A stretch of DNA of 64,000 nt, taken from the NCBI GenBank assembly GCA_023384095.1, contig JAHDXT010000008.1, positions 46,227 to 110,226 of the forward strand, in the 5' to 3' direction. The notes below the pieces were generated by a model. It was not told the DNA's origin. It worked only from the letters and a program-made list of their open reading frames with translations, and did not search any database. Numbering within the stretch: the first letter of the stretch is position 1; every line of letters begins with the position of its first letter. Shown here in pieces: positions 38,662 to 47,510 of this stretch. This DNA is from Hyphomicrobiaceae bacterium (GTDB lineage Bacteria; Pseudomonadota; Alphaproteobacteria; Rhizobiales; Hyphomicrobiaceae). Both the position numbers and the translations under genes were made by a program.

Positions 38662-38677
38662 ATGCCGATAGCGGCAT
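38662..38677. promoter_or_regulatory. Inverted repeat upstream of the peroxiredoxin gene
   Basis: ATGCCG-ATAG-CGGCAT is a perfect 6-bp inverted repeat about 100 bases upstream of the peroxiredoxin start, next to an AT-rich run (GTGTAATGAAAGACATCATAATG) that could hold the promoter. The 280-base gap 38560-38839 contains no other gene I can support. Confidence 0.35.
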
Positions 38678-38839
38678 AACGTGTAATGAAAGACATCATA
38701 ATGCCAATACGGGAGCGGCTGCGAGAAATTAACCGCCTGACAAGGGCTTGCTGGTGCGAATTACAACCGGAGGTTACATTGTTTTCATGCGGTGAATTCG
38801 ACTGCCTCAGTCCCGCAATTGCGCCGTGGGGGAGCCTGC

Positions 38840-39070
38840 ATGGGCACCGTTGTCGTGAGATGCGCTGTCACGGGGCTCGACTTCTCGGTCGGGATCGAGA
38901 CCGACGAGTACAGCTTCGTCACTCTCCCCGATCTCAGGCTGAAGGCGCGGTGCCCGCATTGCAGGTCCGATCACGAATGGTCGCCGCGCCAGGCGCGGTT
39001 GCGGATGGATTCGATGACCGGCCCGCTCCGGGGGCCATTTTCCGCTCCAGGGATTTCTCCTGAAGGTTGA
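38840..39070 (+). CDS. Small zinc-ribbon-like protein
   Basis: A 76-residue protein with two CxxC-type cysteines (ARCPHCRSDHEW) and an N-terminal VVRCAVTGLDFSVGIETDEYSF strand pair. Short proteins with this 'CPVTG ... CPHC ... H-x-W' arrangement are, from memory, common unnamed proteins in Hyphomicrobiales. GGGGGAG precedes the ATG by 5 bases, supporting this start rather than the longer frame from 38792. Function unknown; a single-zinc protein-interaction domain is plausible. Confidence 0.65.
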   Translation: MGTVVVRCAVTGLDFSVGIETDEYSFVTLPDLRLKARCPHCRSDHEWSPRQARLRMDSMTGPLRGPFSAPGISPEG

Positions 39071-39164
39071 GTCGTCCGATGGCGTTGCATCGCGATCCCG
39101 CGAGGCGATTTCCAGCCTGGGCCGCCCATGCTTAAATCGCCCTGGCCCGGCAGGAGAGCGAGCG

Positions 39165-39572
39165 ATGAGGATCAAGCTGCATCACGTCAATCTGTGCACG
39201 ACGGACGTCCCGGCCATGAGCGAGTTCTATCGCGACGTGCTGGGCCTCGAGGGGGAGCCGGCACTGGAGCAGACCCGGGTCGTGTCGCAGGGCTATGCCG
39301 GCAAGGTCGGCTTCTTGACGGACGGCGACACGCAGATCCATCTGGCCGAGAGAGACCTCGGGGTGGCCTTCCGGACGGGTCACGCCATCAACCCTCTCGA
39401 GCGGGGCCACATCGCTTTCCGCACCGACGACATCGCCGCGTTCAAGCAGCGCCTGACCGACAAGGGCATCCCCTTCGCGGACTACGGGGCCTGGGCGATG
39501 AGCGGATGGGAGCAGATCTTCTTCCAGGACCCGGAAGGCAACATCATCGAGGTCCATCAGGTCCGCTCCTGA
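39165..39572 (+). CDS. VOC-family (glyoxalase/dioxygenase-fold) protein
   Basis: A 135-residue protein of two beta-alpha-beta-beta-beta units: LHHVNLCTTDVPAMSEFYRDVLGL and GHIAFRTDDIAAFKQRL, ending FFQDPEGNIIEVHQ. Likely metal ligands are the histidine in HHVN, H65-like IHLAER, H in GHIAF and the final E in NIIEVHQ. The reaction cannot be assigned. AGGAGAGCG lies before the ATG. Next to the small zinc-ribbon gene, same strand, 94 bases apart. Confidence 0.88.
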   Translation: MRIKLHHVNLCTTDVPAMSEFYRDVLGLEGEPALEQTRVVSQGYAGKVGFLTDGDTQIHLAERDLGVAFRTGHAINPLERGHIAFRTDDIAAFKQRLTDKGIPFADYGAWAMSGWEQIFFQDPEGNIIEVHQVRS

Positions 39573-39731
39573 ACGGCAGGTCACGCGGCGAGGCGCGCTC
39601 GATTCCACAGGCTGGTGCCCGGACAGGCTCAAGCCTCAACCAGAGGCAGAACGAATCGGGAAAATGCGCGTTATGACGGGTATCAGGACAAGTCGAGCTG
39701 CCTCGGGCATCCATCGGGCCAGACAACACAA

Positions 39732-41804
39732 GTGTTCTCGCGCGACATAATCGACCACATCGCGGCGTTCGTCGGGGTCATGGACCGGGACGGAACTGTC
39801 CTCGACATCAACGAGGCGACGCTGCGGGTCGCCGGCGCCAGCCGCGAGGATGTAGTCGGGCGCAAGCTCTGGGATTGCTGCTGGTTCCGGCACGACCCGC
39901 AGGAAGCCGCCCGGGTCAGGGATGCCGTGGAGCGGGCGGCCCGCGGCGAGGCGCCGCGGTTCGACGTCACTACCAGCACGGGGACCGGCGATCTCCTCGT
40001 CATTGACCTCATGATCCAGCCGCTCCGCGATGCGGACGGCAGGATCACCAGGCTGGTCCCCTCCGGGCTCGACATCACCAGGCGCAAGCGGATCGAGATC
40101 GAGCTGCGGCACGGCCTGGACTTCCAGGAGCGGGCGCAGCGGATCGGGCATATCGGCTACTGGAGCTACCAGATCGATACGGAAGCGCTGGTGTGGTCCG
40201 ACGAAGCGAGGCGCATCTACTTCGGGGACGAGCCTGTCGAGGCGTCGCGCGAGATCATCGAGCAACGGATCCATCCCGACGATCTCGAGCGGCTGCGCGA
40301 GGCGATGAAAACCGCTATCAAGGTGCGCGAGCGGCTGCGGATGTCCTACCGAATCCGCCGCCCGGACGGCGAGGAGCGGATCGTTGAGATCGAGGCCGAC
40401 CCCGACTACACCCCCGACGGCGAGCCGCTGCGCGTGTTCGGCATCTTGCGGGACGTGACGGAAGCGCGCCTGCGCGAGCGCAAGATCGTCGAGCAGCAGC
40501 AGCTCATCGACCTGTCGCTCGAGCCGACGCTGTGCTGGGAGATCGAGAACGGGCTGGTGATTTGGAATCCCGGTTGCCGGCAGATCTACGGCTACTCGCG
40601 GGATGAGGCCCTCGGGCGCACGCCCGACGAGCTGCTGGTCTCGGAATTCCCGTTGCCCTTCTCCGAGATCAAGGCGCGACTGTGCGCCGGGAAGACGTGG
40701 GCCGGCGAGATCGTGCAGACGACGCGCGACGGACGCCGGGTCATCGTCGAGGCGTTGATCCAGCTCGTCGAATCGGCGGGGCGCCGGCTGGTGCTCGAAG
40801 CGCACCGGGACGTCACGGCGCGCCGGCAAGCGGAGCAGCGGCTGAAGGTGAGCGAGGAGCGCCTTGCGATCGCCGCCGACCTGACCGGTCTCGGCAGCTT
40901 CGACCACGACCACGCGTCCGGGCTGGTCTACTTCACGGGGGGCCCTTGGGGCCGCGCCCTCTCCGCGCCGACGACCATGGAGGACCTGTTCGCGATCATC
41001 CATCCAGCGGATCTGGCGGGATTCCGCGAGGCCGTGGCCAGGGCTCACGATCCGGCGGGGGACGGGCTTTTCGAGCACGATTACCGGGTCATCCGGAAAT
41101 CCGGCGAGGTCCGCTGGATCAGCGTCAAGGCGCGCACGTTCTTCGAGGGTAAAGGCCCCGAGCGGCGGGCGGTCAGGACGATCGGCGCGGCGCTCGACGT
41201 CACCGACCGCCGGACATGGGAGGATCGGCAGCGCCTGCTGATGTCCGAGCTGAACCACCGGGTCCGCAATACCCTCTCGGTCGTGCAGGCCATTGCCGCC
41301 CAGACGCTGCGGAACACCAAGGATCCGAGGACGTTCGTCGCAGACTTCAACGGCCGCATTCAGGCCATGGCCAACGCTCACAAGCTGCTCAACGAGACCA
41401 CCTGGCAGGGCGCCAATCTCACCCGCCTGATCCGGGAGCAGTCCGCGGCGAACTGCGACGCGGGCCAGATCTCGAGCGAGGGCCCCGAGGTCTGGCTGCC
41501 GCCGCAGGTGGCGCTCAACCTGGGCCTCGTGCTGCATGAGCTCGCCACCAACGCCCGCAAATATGGCGCGCTGTCGGTGCCCGGCGGCCTCGTCGAGGTG
41601 ACCTGGGAAGTTCTCGAGCGGGACGACAAGCACGTGCTCCGCCTGACCTGGCGGGAGAGCGGCGGCCCGCCTGTGAGGCCGCCGGAGGTGCGAGGGTTCG
41701 GCACCGGCCTGATCGAGCGCAGCGTCGGCAACACCGTCGAGGGCGCCACGAGACTCCGGTTCGACCCGGAAGGCCTGTCCTGCGTGATCGACGTGACGCT
41801 GTAG
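39732..41804 (+). CDS. Multi-PAS HWE-family sensor histidine kinase
   Basis: A protein of about 690 residues with four PAS/PAC units (starting at DGTVLDINEATLR, then LVWSDEARRIYF, then LVIWNPGCRQIYGYSRDE, then LVYFTGG) and a C-terminal HWE kinase domain. The phospho-acceptor histidine is in ELNHRVRNTLSVVQAIAAQTLR near residue 508. The N-box LGLVLHELATNARKYGAL and GFGTGLIERSV complete it. No membrane segment, so it senses a cytosolic signal. The start is uncertain: GTG at 39732 is used; a GTG at 39615 extends it with a non-conserved-looking head. No response regulator is adjacent. Confidence 0.88.
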   Translation: MFSRDIIDHIAAFVGVMDRDGTVLDINEATLRVAGASREDVVGRKLWDCCWFRHDPQEAARVRDAVERAARGEAPRFDVTTSTGTGDLLVIDLMIQPLRDADGRITRLVPSGLDITRRKRIEIELRHGLDFQERAQRIGHIGYWSYQIDTEALVWSDEARRIYFGDEPVEASREIIEQRIHPDDLERLREAMKTAIKVRERLRMSYRIRRPDGEERIVEIEADPDYTPDGEPLRVFGILRDVTEARLRERKIVEQQQLIDLSLEPTLCWEIENGLVIWNPGCRQIYGYSRDEALGRTPDELLVSEFPLPFSEIKARLCAGKTWAGEIVQTTRDGRRVIVEALIQLVESAGRRLVLEAHRDVTARRQAEQRLKVSEERLAIAADLTGLGSFDHDHASGLVYFTGGPWGRALSAPTTMEDLFAIIHPADLAGFREAVARAHDPAGDGLFEHDYRVIRKSGEVRWISVKARTFFEGKGPERRAVRTIGAALDVTDRRTWEDRQRLLMSELNHRVRNTLSVVQAIAAQTLRNTKDPRTFVADFNGRIQAMANAHKLLNETTWQGANLTRLIREQSAANCDAGQISSEGPEVWLPPQVALNLGLVLHELATNARKYGALSVPGGLVEVTWEVLERDDKHVLRLTWRESGGPPVRPPEVRGFGTGLIERSVGNTVEGATRLRFDPEGLSCVIDVTL

Positions 41805-41814
41805 ATTCAATGGG

Positions 41815-41838
41815 TCAGACCCGGCGGTGCGGGTCTGA
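41815..41838 (+). repeat. GGGTCAGACCC-type palindrome after the HWE kinase
   Basis: TCAGACCCG-GCGGTG-CGGGTCTGA is a perfect 9-bp stem ten bases after the kinase stop. The TGGGTCAGACCCGGCGG stretch is almost identical to the one after purA (10146-10162), and a degenerate relative (GCTGACCCC) occurs at 42035 and 42080. It may act as terminator and is a dispersed repeat. Confidence 0.6.
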
Positions 41839-41896
41839 AACGAAACTGAGCCGAAGGGCAGTGTTCCGCCTGGTCCCCTTTGCCCTTCCTTCCGTC

Positions 41897-41975
41897 ATGG
41901 CCGCGAAGGCGGCCATCCACGCAACTCTCCACACCTGATCTGCGGCGTGTCGTGGATTCCCGCCTCCGCGGGAAT
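41897..41975. repeat. Paired short palindromes (REP-like) in the kinase-brkB gap
   Basis: Two perfect 8-bp stems with 4-base loops lie 40 bases apart: ATGGCCGC-GAAG-GCGGCCAT (41897-41916) and ATTCCCGC-CTCC-GCGGGAAT (41956-41975). The second, in the context GTGGATTCCCGC...GCGGGAATGACG, is a widespread bacterial REP-type sequence. The 287-base gap 41805-42091 has no gene. Confidence 0.7.
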
Positions 41976-42091
41976 GACGGTGTGGGTATGCAGTGGCAAT
42001 CGTTTCGTCATCGAGGGTCGGCAAAGCCGGTGAGCGGCTGACCCCTACGTGATGCAAAAGGGGGGCCGACCCGCAGGGGCTGACCCCGGGT

Positions 42092-43183
42092 TCAGGGCCG
42101 CTTCCGGCGCTCGAGCTGCGCGTCGATCTCGGCGCCGACGAGCACGATGACCGCCGACAGCCAGATCCAGATCATGAAGCCGATCACGGCCCCTAGCGAG
42201 CCATAGGTCTCGTTGAAGGTGCCGAAGCTCGACACGTACCAGGAGAACAGCATCGAGCCCGCCAGCCATACGACGGCAGCGATGCCGCTGCCCCAGGTCA
42301 TCCAGCGCCACTCGGATTTCTCGCGGCTCGGTCCGTAGCTGTAGAGCAGGGCGAGCCCGACGAGGGTGACGACGAGCAGCAGCGGCCAGCGCAGCAGTGA
42401 GATGACGAGCCCCGCCATGCTCTCCAGGCCGATGAAGGCGAATACCGCCGGCAGCACCACGATCGCGCCCAGCGCGAGGATCACGAACACGATCGCGCCA
42501 AGGGTGAAGGCGAGCGCCTGCAGGTTGTACTGGATGAAGCCGCGCCGCTCCGGCTCCTCGTGGAGCGCGTTGAGCGCGTCGAAGATCGACTTGACCCCTG
42601 CATTGGCACTCCACAGCGAAATGAGGAGGCCGATGAAGAAATAGACGCCCAGCGTGCTGCCCTGCCCCTGGATCCGGGTGATCTGGCCGCCGATGACCTC
42701 GATGGCCCCCGCGGGAAGCACGCCCTCCATGCTCGAGAGCTGCTGCCTGATCGCCTCGGGGTCGGCGAACAGGCCATAGAGCGACACCAGCGCCGCGATC
42801 GCGGGAAAGAGCGCCAGAAGACCGTAGTAGGTCACGCCGGCGGCGATCAGCATCACGCGGTCCTTCTGGGTCGCCTGGTACGTGTCCCAGAGGACGCCGG
42901 TCCAGCCGCCGGTCCAGCCCCTGGTCCAGCCTGGGGCAGCGGCTTCCTCAGCGGCCTCGGCCCTCCCGCTCCGAGCGGCGAGGGGTCTGCCGTGCTCCGG
43001 CTGCCGCTGCCTATCCCCGCCCTGGCGGCCAAAGCGGGCTTCCCCTCCATCGGGAGCAACGCGGCTGCGCACGGCCATCGCCCCGAGCAGCGCCAGCCCG
43101 ATCGCGAACGCGCCGGGCGCGGAGCGCGGGCCTGGCGTTAGCGCCGACTCGGGCGCATGGGGCGGCCGGTTGCCTGTCTTCAT
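42092..43183 (-). CDS. YihY/BrkB-family inner-membrane protein
   Basis: A 363-residue membrane protein. The first about 95 residues are low-complexity and basic, with GWTRGWTGGWTG repeats. The core has six helices with family landmarks (DRVMLIAAGVTYYGLLALFPAIAALVSLYGLFAD, LISLWSANAGVKSIFDALNALHEEPERRGF, and the final IGFMIWIWLSAVIVLVGAEIDAQLERR). Function of the family is unsettled; it is not RNase BN as once proposed. Divergent from rpsB. Confidence 0.87.
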   Translation of the reverse strand: MKTGNRPPHAPESALTPGPRSAPGAFAIGLALLGAMAVRSRVAPDGGEARFGRQGGDRQRQPEHGRPLAARSGRAEAAEEAAAPGWTRGWTGGWTGVLWDTYQATQKDRVMLIAAGVTYYGLLALFPAIAALVSLYGLFADPEAIRQQLSSMEGVLPAGAIEVIGGQITRIQGQGSTLGVYFFIGLLISLWSANAGVKSIFDALNALHEEPERRGFIQYNLQALAFTLGAIVFVILALGAIVVLPAVFAFIGLESMAGLVISLLRWPLLLVVTLVGLALLYSYGPSREKSEWRWMTWGSGIAAVVWLAGSMLFSWYVSSFGTFNETYGSLGAVIGFMIWIWLSAVIVLVGAEIDAQLERRKRP

Positions 43184-43242
43184 TACGGGAAACCAACGTG
43201 CGGGACGGGTCGCGCGTTCCGGTCCGGGCCTTTATTCCGGCC

Positions 43243-43271
43243 TTGCAATTGCAGTGAACTCCCGCTAAATG
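43243..43271 (+). promoter_or_regulatory. Candidate sigma-70 promoter of rpsB-tsf
   Basis: TTGCAA and TAAATG are spaced by 17 bases, at the AT-richest point of the 226-base divergent gap, about 140 bases before rpsB. The long leader left between promoter and start would suit autoregulation by S2. Confidence 0.45.
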
Positions 43272-43409
43272 CGCCTCATTCCACACGCGGATCAACGCGC
43301 TGCGGCGGATCGAAAGCCCCGCCGCCGGCGCTCCGGTGAGGTTGCCGTCTCGCAGGAGGCTGGCGTCCTTCACGATCCGCGGAGGTGAAACCGGAAAACG
43401 AGAGAGCCC

Positions 43410-44402
43410 ATGCTGCCCACATTCAACATGCGTCAGCTTCTCGAGGCTGGCGTGCACTTCGGCCATCAGGCCCATCGCTGGAACCCGAAGATGGCGCCGT
43501 ACATCTACGGCGTCCGCAACAAGATCCACATCGTCGACCTGACCCAGACGGTGCCGCTGTTCCATCAGGCGCTGGTCAAGATCTCCGACACCGTGGCCCA
43601 GGGCGGCCGCGTGCTTTTCGTCGGCACCAAGCGGCAGGCTTCCGATGCGATCGCCGAGGCTGCCAAGCGCTCCGCGCAGTATTACATCAATCATCGCTGG
43701 CTCGGCGGCACGCTCACGAACTGGAAGACGATCTCGCAGTCGATCCGCCGCCTGCGCCAGCTCGAGGACGTCCTCGCTGACCCGCAGGGCCGCACCAAGA
43801 AGGAGATGCTGAACCTCAGCCGCGAGCGCGACAAGCTCGATCAGGCGCTGGGCGGGATCAAGGAGATGGGCGGCACGCCCGACCTGCTGTTCGTGCTCGA
43901 CACCAACAAGGAGCAGATCGCGATACAGGAGGCCAAGAAGCTCGGGATTCCGATCGTGGCGGTGGTCGACACCAACTGCGACCCGGACAACGTCACCTTC
44001 CCGATCCCGGGCAACGATGACGCCGGACGCGCGATCACGCTCTATTGCGACATGGTGGCCAGGGCCGCCATCGACGGCATCCAGCGCGGCCAGGCCGCCG
44101 CCGGCGTGGATATCGGCGCCGCCGAGGCGCCGCCCGAGGAGGTCCTGTCGGCGGCGGCCGGCACCTTCAAGGGCATCGAGGCGCCGCGCGGCGAGCCCGA
44201 CGACCTCAAGCGGATCACCACAATCTCGCCGAAGCTCGAGCAACGGCTCAACGACATCGGCGTTTTCCACTATTGGCAGCTTGCCGATCTCGACGCCGAC
44301 AGCATCCAGGCGCTGGACAAGCAGCTCCGGCTGAAGGGGCAGATCGGCAAGGAAGATTGGGTCGGCCAGGCGAAAAAGCTGGCCGAGGTTGCCGCGGTCT
44401 GA
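43410..44402 (+). CDS. rpsB: 30S ribosomal protein S2
   Basis: A 330-residue S2, about 90 residues longer than E. coli S2. The core has [63 protein letters not shown] and [15 protein letters not shown]-terminal extension (from about 255) contains a helix-hairpin-helix-like domain ([30 protein letters not shown]...[18 protein letters not shown]) typical of Hyphomicrobiales S2 proteins. It is followed by tsf as in most bacteria. Confidence 0.97.
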   Translation: MLPTFNMRQLLEAGVHFGHQAHRWNPKMAPYIYGVRNKIHIVDLTQTVPLFHQALVKISDTVAQGGRVLFVGTKRQASDAIAEAAKRSAQYYINHRWLGGTLTNWKTISQSIRRLRQLEDVLADPQGRTKKEMLNLSRERDKLDQALGGIKEMGGTPDLLFVLDTNKEQIAIQEAKKLGIPIVAVVDTNCDPDNVTFPIPGNDDAGRAITLYCDMVARAAIDGIQRGQAAAGVDIGAAEAPPEEVLSAAAGTFKGIEAPRGEPDDLKRITTISPKLEQRLNDIGVFHYWQLADLDADSIQALDKQLRLKGQIGKEDWVGQAKKLAEVAAV

Positions 44403-44438
44403 TCCCGAGGCCCGGCCCGATAAGATCAGTCTTCTCCG

Positions 44439-44464
44439 GCAGGCGCTCGAGGCCAGGCGCCTGC
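44439..44464 (+). terminator. Hairpin in the rpsB-tsf spacer
   Basis: GCAGGCGC and GCGCCTGC form a perfect 8-bp stem with a 10-base loop in the 114-base spacer. Partial termination or RNA processing here would set the ratio of EF-Ts to S2. No uridine run follows. Confidence 0.4.
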
Positions 44465-44516
44465 GGTTCAATCTCGCGGGCGCGCACTGCGGGCCTGCCA
44501 ACCCGAGAGGGCGCCG

Positions 44517-45455
44517 ATGACGACGATTTCCGCCGCTATGGTGAAGGAGCTCCGCGACAAGACCGGCGCGGGCATGATGGACTGCAAGCAGGCGCTGATC
44601 GAGAACAACGGGGACATCGAGGCCTCGGTCGACTGGCTGCGCAAGAAGGGCCTGTCGAAGGCGGCCAAGAAGTCGGGCCGTGTCGCCGCTGAAGGGCTGA
44701 TCGGGGTGGCTGTCGAGGGCCAGGTCGGCGCCATGGTCGAGGTCAACTCGGAGACCGACTTCGTCGCGCGCAACGCGCAGTTCCAGGGCATGGTGAGCCA
44801 GATCGCCAGGCTGGCGCTGAAGGCCGGCGGCGACCTCGCCCGCCTGCTGTCGATGCCGTTTCCGGGCAAAACCGTCTCCGTCGAGGATCACGTGAAGGAG
44901 ATGATCGCCACCATCGGCGAGAACATGAGCGTACGCCGCACGGCGGAGGTGTGCACCGGGGCAGACGGCGTGATCGTCGATTACGTGCACAACCGCGTCG
45001 CAGCGGGCCTCGGCAAGCTGGGCGTGCTGGTGACGATGGCGAGCGCCGGCGACAAGGCAAGGCTGGCCGAGTTCGGCCGGCAGATCGCCATGCACATCGC
45101 CGCCGCGGCGCCGCTGGCGGTGACGGCCGATGATCTCGACCCGGCGGTGATCGAGCGCGAGCGCCAGATCTACCTGGAGCAGGCCAAGGCGTCGGGCAAG
45201 CCGCAGGACATCATCGAGAAGATGGCCGAGGGCCGCCTGCGCAAGGAATTCTTCCAGCAGGTCGTGCTGATGCAGCAGATCTTCGTCGTCGACGGCAAGT
45301 CGACCGTCGAGCAGGCGGTGAAGGACGCAGCCGGCACCGTCGGGGCTCCCGTGCGGATCACCGGGTTCGTGCGCTACGCGCTTGGCGAAGGCATCGAGCG
45401 GAAGGAAGAGGACTTCGCCGCCGAGGTCGCAGCGGCCGTCAGCGGCACGCGGTAG
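44517..45455 (+). CDS. tsf: Translation elongation factor Ts
   Basis: A 312-residue guanine-nucleotide exchange factor for EF-Tu. The N-terminal UBA-like domain (VKELRDKTGAGMMDCKQALIENNGDIEASVDWLRKKG) is followed by the EF-Tu-contacting core with the TDFVARN motif. The C-terminal dimerisation module and conserved end VRYALGEGIERKEEDFAAEV are present. Normal length. pyrH, which usually follows tsf, is not here; a DUF423 gene lies convergently instead. Confidence 0.97.
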   Translation: MTTISAAMVKELRDKTGAGMMDCKQALIENNGDIEASVDWLRKKGLSKAAKKSGRVAAEGLIGVAVEGQVGAMVEVNSETDFVARNAQFQGMVSQIARLALKAGGDLARLLSMPFPGKTVSVEDHVKEMIATIGENMSVRRTAEVCTGADGVIVDYVHNRVAAGLGKLGVLVTMASAGDKARLAEFGRQIAMHIAAAAPLAVTADDLDPAVIERERQIYLEQAKASGKPQDIIEKMAEGRLRKEFFQQVVLMQQIFVVDGKSTVEQAVKDAAGTVGAPVRITGFVRYALGEGIERKEEDFAAEVAAAVSGTR

Positions 45456-45486
45456 CCTCACCAGGCCGGGAAAGCTCACCCGAACG

Positions 45487-45522
45487 ATGCGGCTTGGCTC
45501 GCCTCGCGCGGCCAGGCCGCAT
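45487..45522. terminator. Hairpin between tsf and the DUF423 gene
   Basis: ATGCGGC-TT-GGC and GCC-AG-GCCGCAT form a 7+3-bp interrupted stem in the 76-base gap between convergent genes and is the likely end of both transcripts. Confidence 0.45.
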
Positions 45523-45531
45523 TCGCATCTG

Positions 45532-45918
45532 CTACTCCTGCCCACGGCTGGGCAGGAGTGCACCGAGCGCAATCGACAGCCAGGCCACGATCATCGAGAA
45601 GCCGCCAGTCGGCGCGGCCATCGGAAAGAGTCCCCGGCCGAGAAACGCGCGAAGCACGAGGTCGCCCGCGAACAGAACGGTGCCCAGCGTGAGTAGTGCG
45701 GCGCAAAGCGTCCCCAATCGCAAGCGCCTGCCGGCCAGGCCGAGCACCAGCAGTGCCGGTGCATTGACGAGGCAGATGGTGGAGGCGGCGCTGAGTAGCC
45801 GCGCCTCGGCTCCATGAGCGGCGGCTGCAGCCGCTGCAACACCTGCTGCGCCGATCAGGCCGGCAGCAGCCACCGCCCACCGGACAGGATGATTGGGCTG
45901 TGAAGCTTCCATGGCCAT
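45532..45918 (-). CDS. DUF423 small membrane protein
   Basis: A 128-residue protein with four predicted transmembrane helices. The AAAAAAHGAEARLLSAASTICLVNAPALLVLGL start and the FAGDLVLRAFLGRGLFPMAAPTGGFSMIVAWLSIAL end are family landmarks. Homologous to E. coli YgdD; function unknown. Two ATGs (45918, 45912) are possible; neither has a strong ribosome-binding site. It follows the acyl-CoA ligase gene by 32 bases on the same strand. Confidence 0.85.
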   Translation of the reverse strand: MAMEASQPNHPVRWAVAAAGLIGAAGVAAAAAAAHGAEARLLSAASTICLVNAPALLVLGLAGRRLRLGTLCAALLTLGTVLFAGDLVLRAFLGRGLFPMAAPTGGFSMIVAWLSIALGALLPSRGQE

Positions 45919-45950
45919 CTGCAACTCGCTACGTTTCAAAGCACCGCCGG

Positions 45951-47510
45951 CTAGGCTGGCCGCCACGCCTTCAGGTCGCCTCGCCGCAGCTTGCCGTTGG
46001 CCGTGCGCGGCAGGGCGTCGAGGAAGACGATCTCGCGCGGGCACTTGTAGGCGGCGAGCCGTTCGGCGGCAAACCGTTTGACCGCCTCGGCATCGCGCGG
46101 GGCGCCCTCCTTCACTACGATGAATGCGCCGATCACACTCACGTCGGCGCGGACCCGCACCTCGGCGCAGGCCACCTCGGCAACCGCCGGGTGCTCTGCC
46201 AGGGTAGCCTCCACCTCCTGAGGTGCCACGCGATACCCGAGCGCCTTCATGATGTCGTCGGCGCGGCCGCAGTGGATGACGTAGCCATCCTCGTCGATGC
46301 GCGCCAGGTCGCCGCCGATGAACCAGTCGCCGCGCATGACCTCGGCCTCCTCCGCCGGCCTCTGCCAATAGCCGAGCATCAGCCCGGGATCCGAGCGGTG
46401 CACCGCCAGCAGACCCTCCTCGTCGGCCGGCAGCGGCTCGCTGCCGCTCTCGACGGGCAGGATGGCGACCGAGCGGCCCGCCTGCGGCTTGCCGACCGCG
46501 CCGGGCTTCCGCAGCACCGAAGGCGACGAGGAGACGTACGTCGACAGCTCGCTCATGCCGAGGGCCTCGTAGAGCTCGAGGCCGGTGCGCCCGGTCCACT
46601 CCTCGAACAGGCCGGGCGGCGGCGTCTCGCCCGCGATCAGGCCGTGGCGCAAGCGCCCGAGCGCGGCGCGATCGACCTTCGCGTACTGCAGGATCTGCCG
46701 GTAGAGCGACGGGACCGCCGCGAAGATCGTGGCTTCGGCGGCGGTGATGAGACGCGGCCACACGGCCGGGTCCTTGCGCCCGGTATAGACGACGGCCGTT
46801 GCGGCGTTGGCCCACGGATCGGTGAGCCCGGTGCCGAGCGTATAGGTCCAGTTGAATGCTCCGGCGTGAAGCACGCGGTCGGTCGGCCCGATGCCGTACC
46901 AGTCCCGATACATCGGCCGCCGGCCCCAGGCGGCGCGTTGGGCGTGGAGCACGCCTTTGGGGCGCGAGGTCGTGCCGGAGGTATAGATCAGGTACGCAGG
47001 GTCGCCGCAGGCCGTAGCCGCGTAAGGCGTGCGGACCGGATGAGCGGTCATGGCCCGCACCCGCGCGCTCTCCAGCACCCGCACGCCGGCCGGGATGCCC
47101 GGCGGCGCGAGCCCGTCCGATAGCGCCACCGCAGCCGCGCCGCTGTCCTCGAGCAGGAAGGCTGCCTCCCGCCCGGTCAACTGGCTCGACGCCGGCAGCG
47201 GCACGCAGCCCGCCGCAATGGCCCCGAAGAACAGCAGCGCGTACGTGCTCGTGTTCTCGAGCCGGATCATCAGCCTCGCGCCGGGCTCCAGGCCTTCGGC
47301 CCGGAGCGCTGCCGCGACGCGGAGAACGGCGTCCTCGAGCTGCGCGAAGGTCCAGATCTCCGCCGGCGGCTGCAGGGGGTCCGAGATGACGACGAGCGCC
47401 GGCTTCTCCGGAAACGCGGCTGCGGCGCGCCCGATGCAGTAGGCCGCCATATTGAAGCGGAGTGGCGGCATCGCCGCCCGGTAGCCGTGGAGCTGAGGCT
47501 CCCCTGTCAC
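45951..47510 (-). CDS. Acyl-/aryl-CoA ligase (AMP-binding, benzoate-CoA ligase-like)
   Basis: A 519-residue adenylate-forming ligase that activates a carboxylic acid with ATP and CoA. Motifs: phosphate loop YTSGTTSRPKGV, ALGMSE, the D-containing GDLARIDEDGYV, hinge GRADDIMKALGYRVAPQEVE and catalytic lysine in RTANGKLRR. RFNMAAYC near the start is shared with the benzoate-CoA-ligase-type branch; the acid is unknown. Start GTG at 47510 overlaps the stop of the solute-binding gene (GTGA) and has GGAG upstream; ATG at 47471 is the alternative. Confidence 0.88.
   Translation of the reverse strand: MTGEPQLHGYRAAMPPLRFNMAAYCIGRAAAAFPEKPALVVISDPLQPPAEIWTFAQLEDAVLRVAAALRAEGLEPGARLMIRLENTSTYALLFFGAIAAGCVPLPASSQLTGREAAFLLEDSGAAAVALSDGLAPPGIPAGVRVLESARVRAMTAHPVRTPYAATACGDPAYLIYTSGTTSRPKGVLHAQRAAWGRRPMYRDWYGIGPTDRVLHAGAFNWTYTLGTGLTDPWANAATAVVYTGRKDPAVWPRLITAAEATIFAAVPSLYRQILQYAKVDRAALGRLRHGLIAGETPPPGLFEEWTGRTGLELYEALGMSELSTYVSSSPSVLRKPGAVGKPQAGRSVAILPVESGSEPLPADEEGLLAVHRSDPGLMLGYWQRPAEEAEVMRGDWFIGGDLARIDEDGYVIHCGRADDIMKALGYRVAPQEVEATLAEHPAVAEVACAEVRVRADVSVIGAFIVVKEGAPRDAEAVKRFAAERLAAYKCPREIVFLDALPRTANGKLRRGDLKAWRPA

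Noticed and set aside
39636..41810. A 724-codon frame antisense to the HWE kinase
   Set aside because: Mirrors the length of the kinase gene and has no domain features.
43011..45572. An 853-codon open frame antisense to rpsB and tsf
   Set aside because: rpsB and tsf are unmistakable on the plus strand; the antisense product is Arg/Leu/His-rich without motifs.
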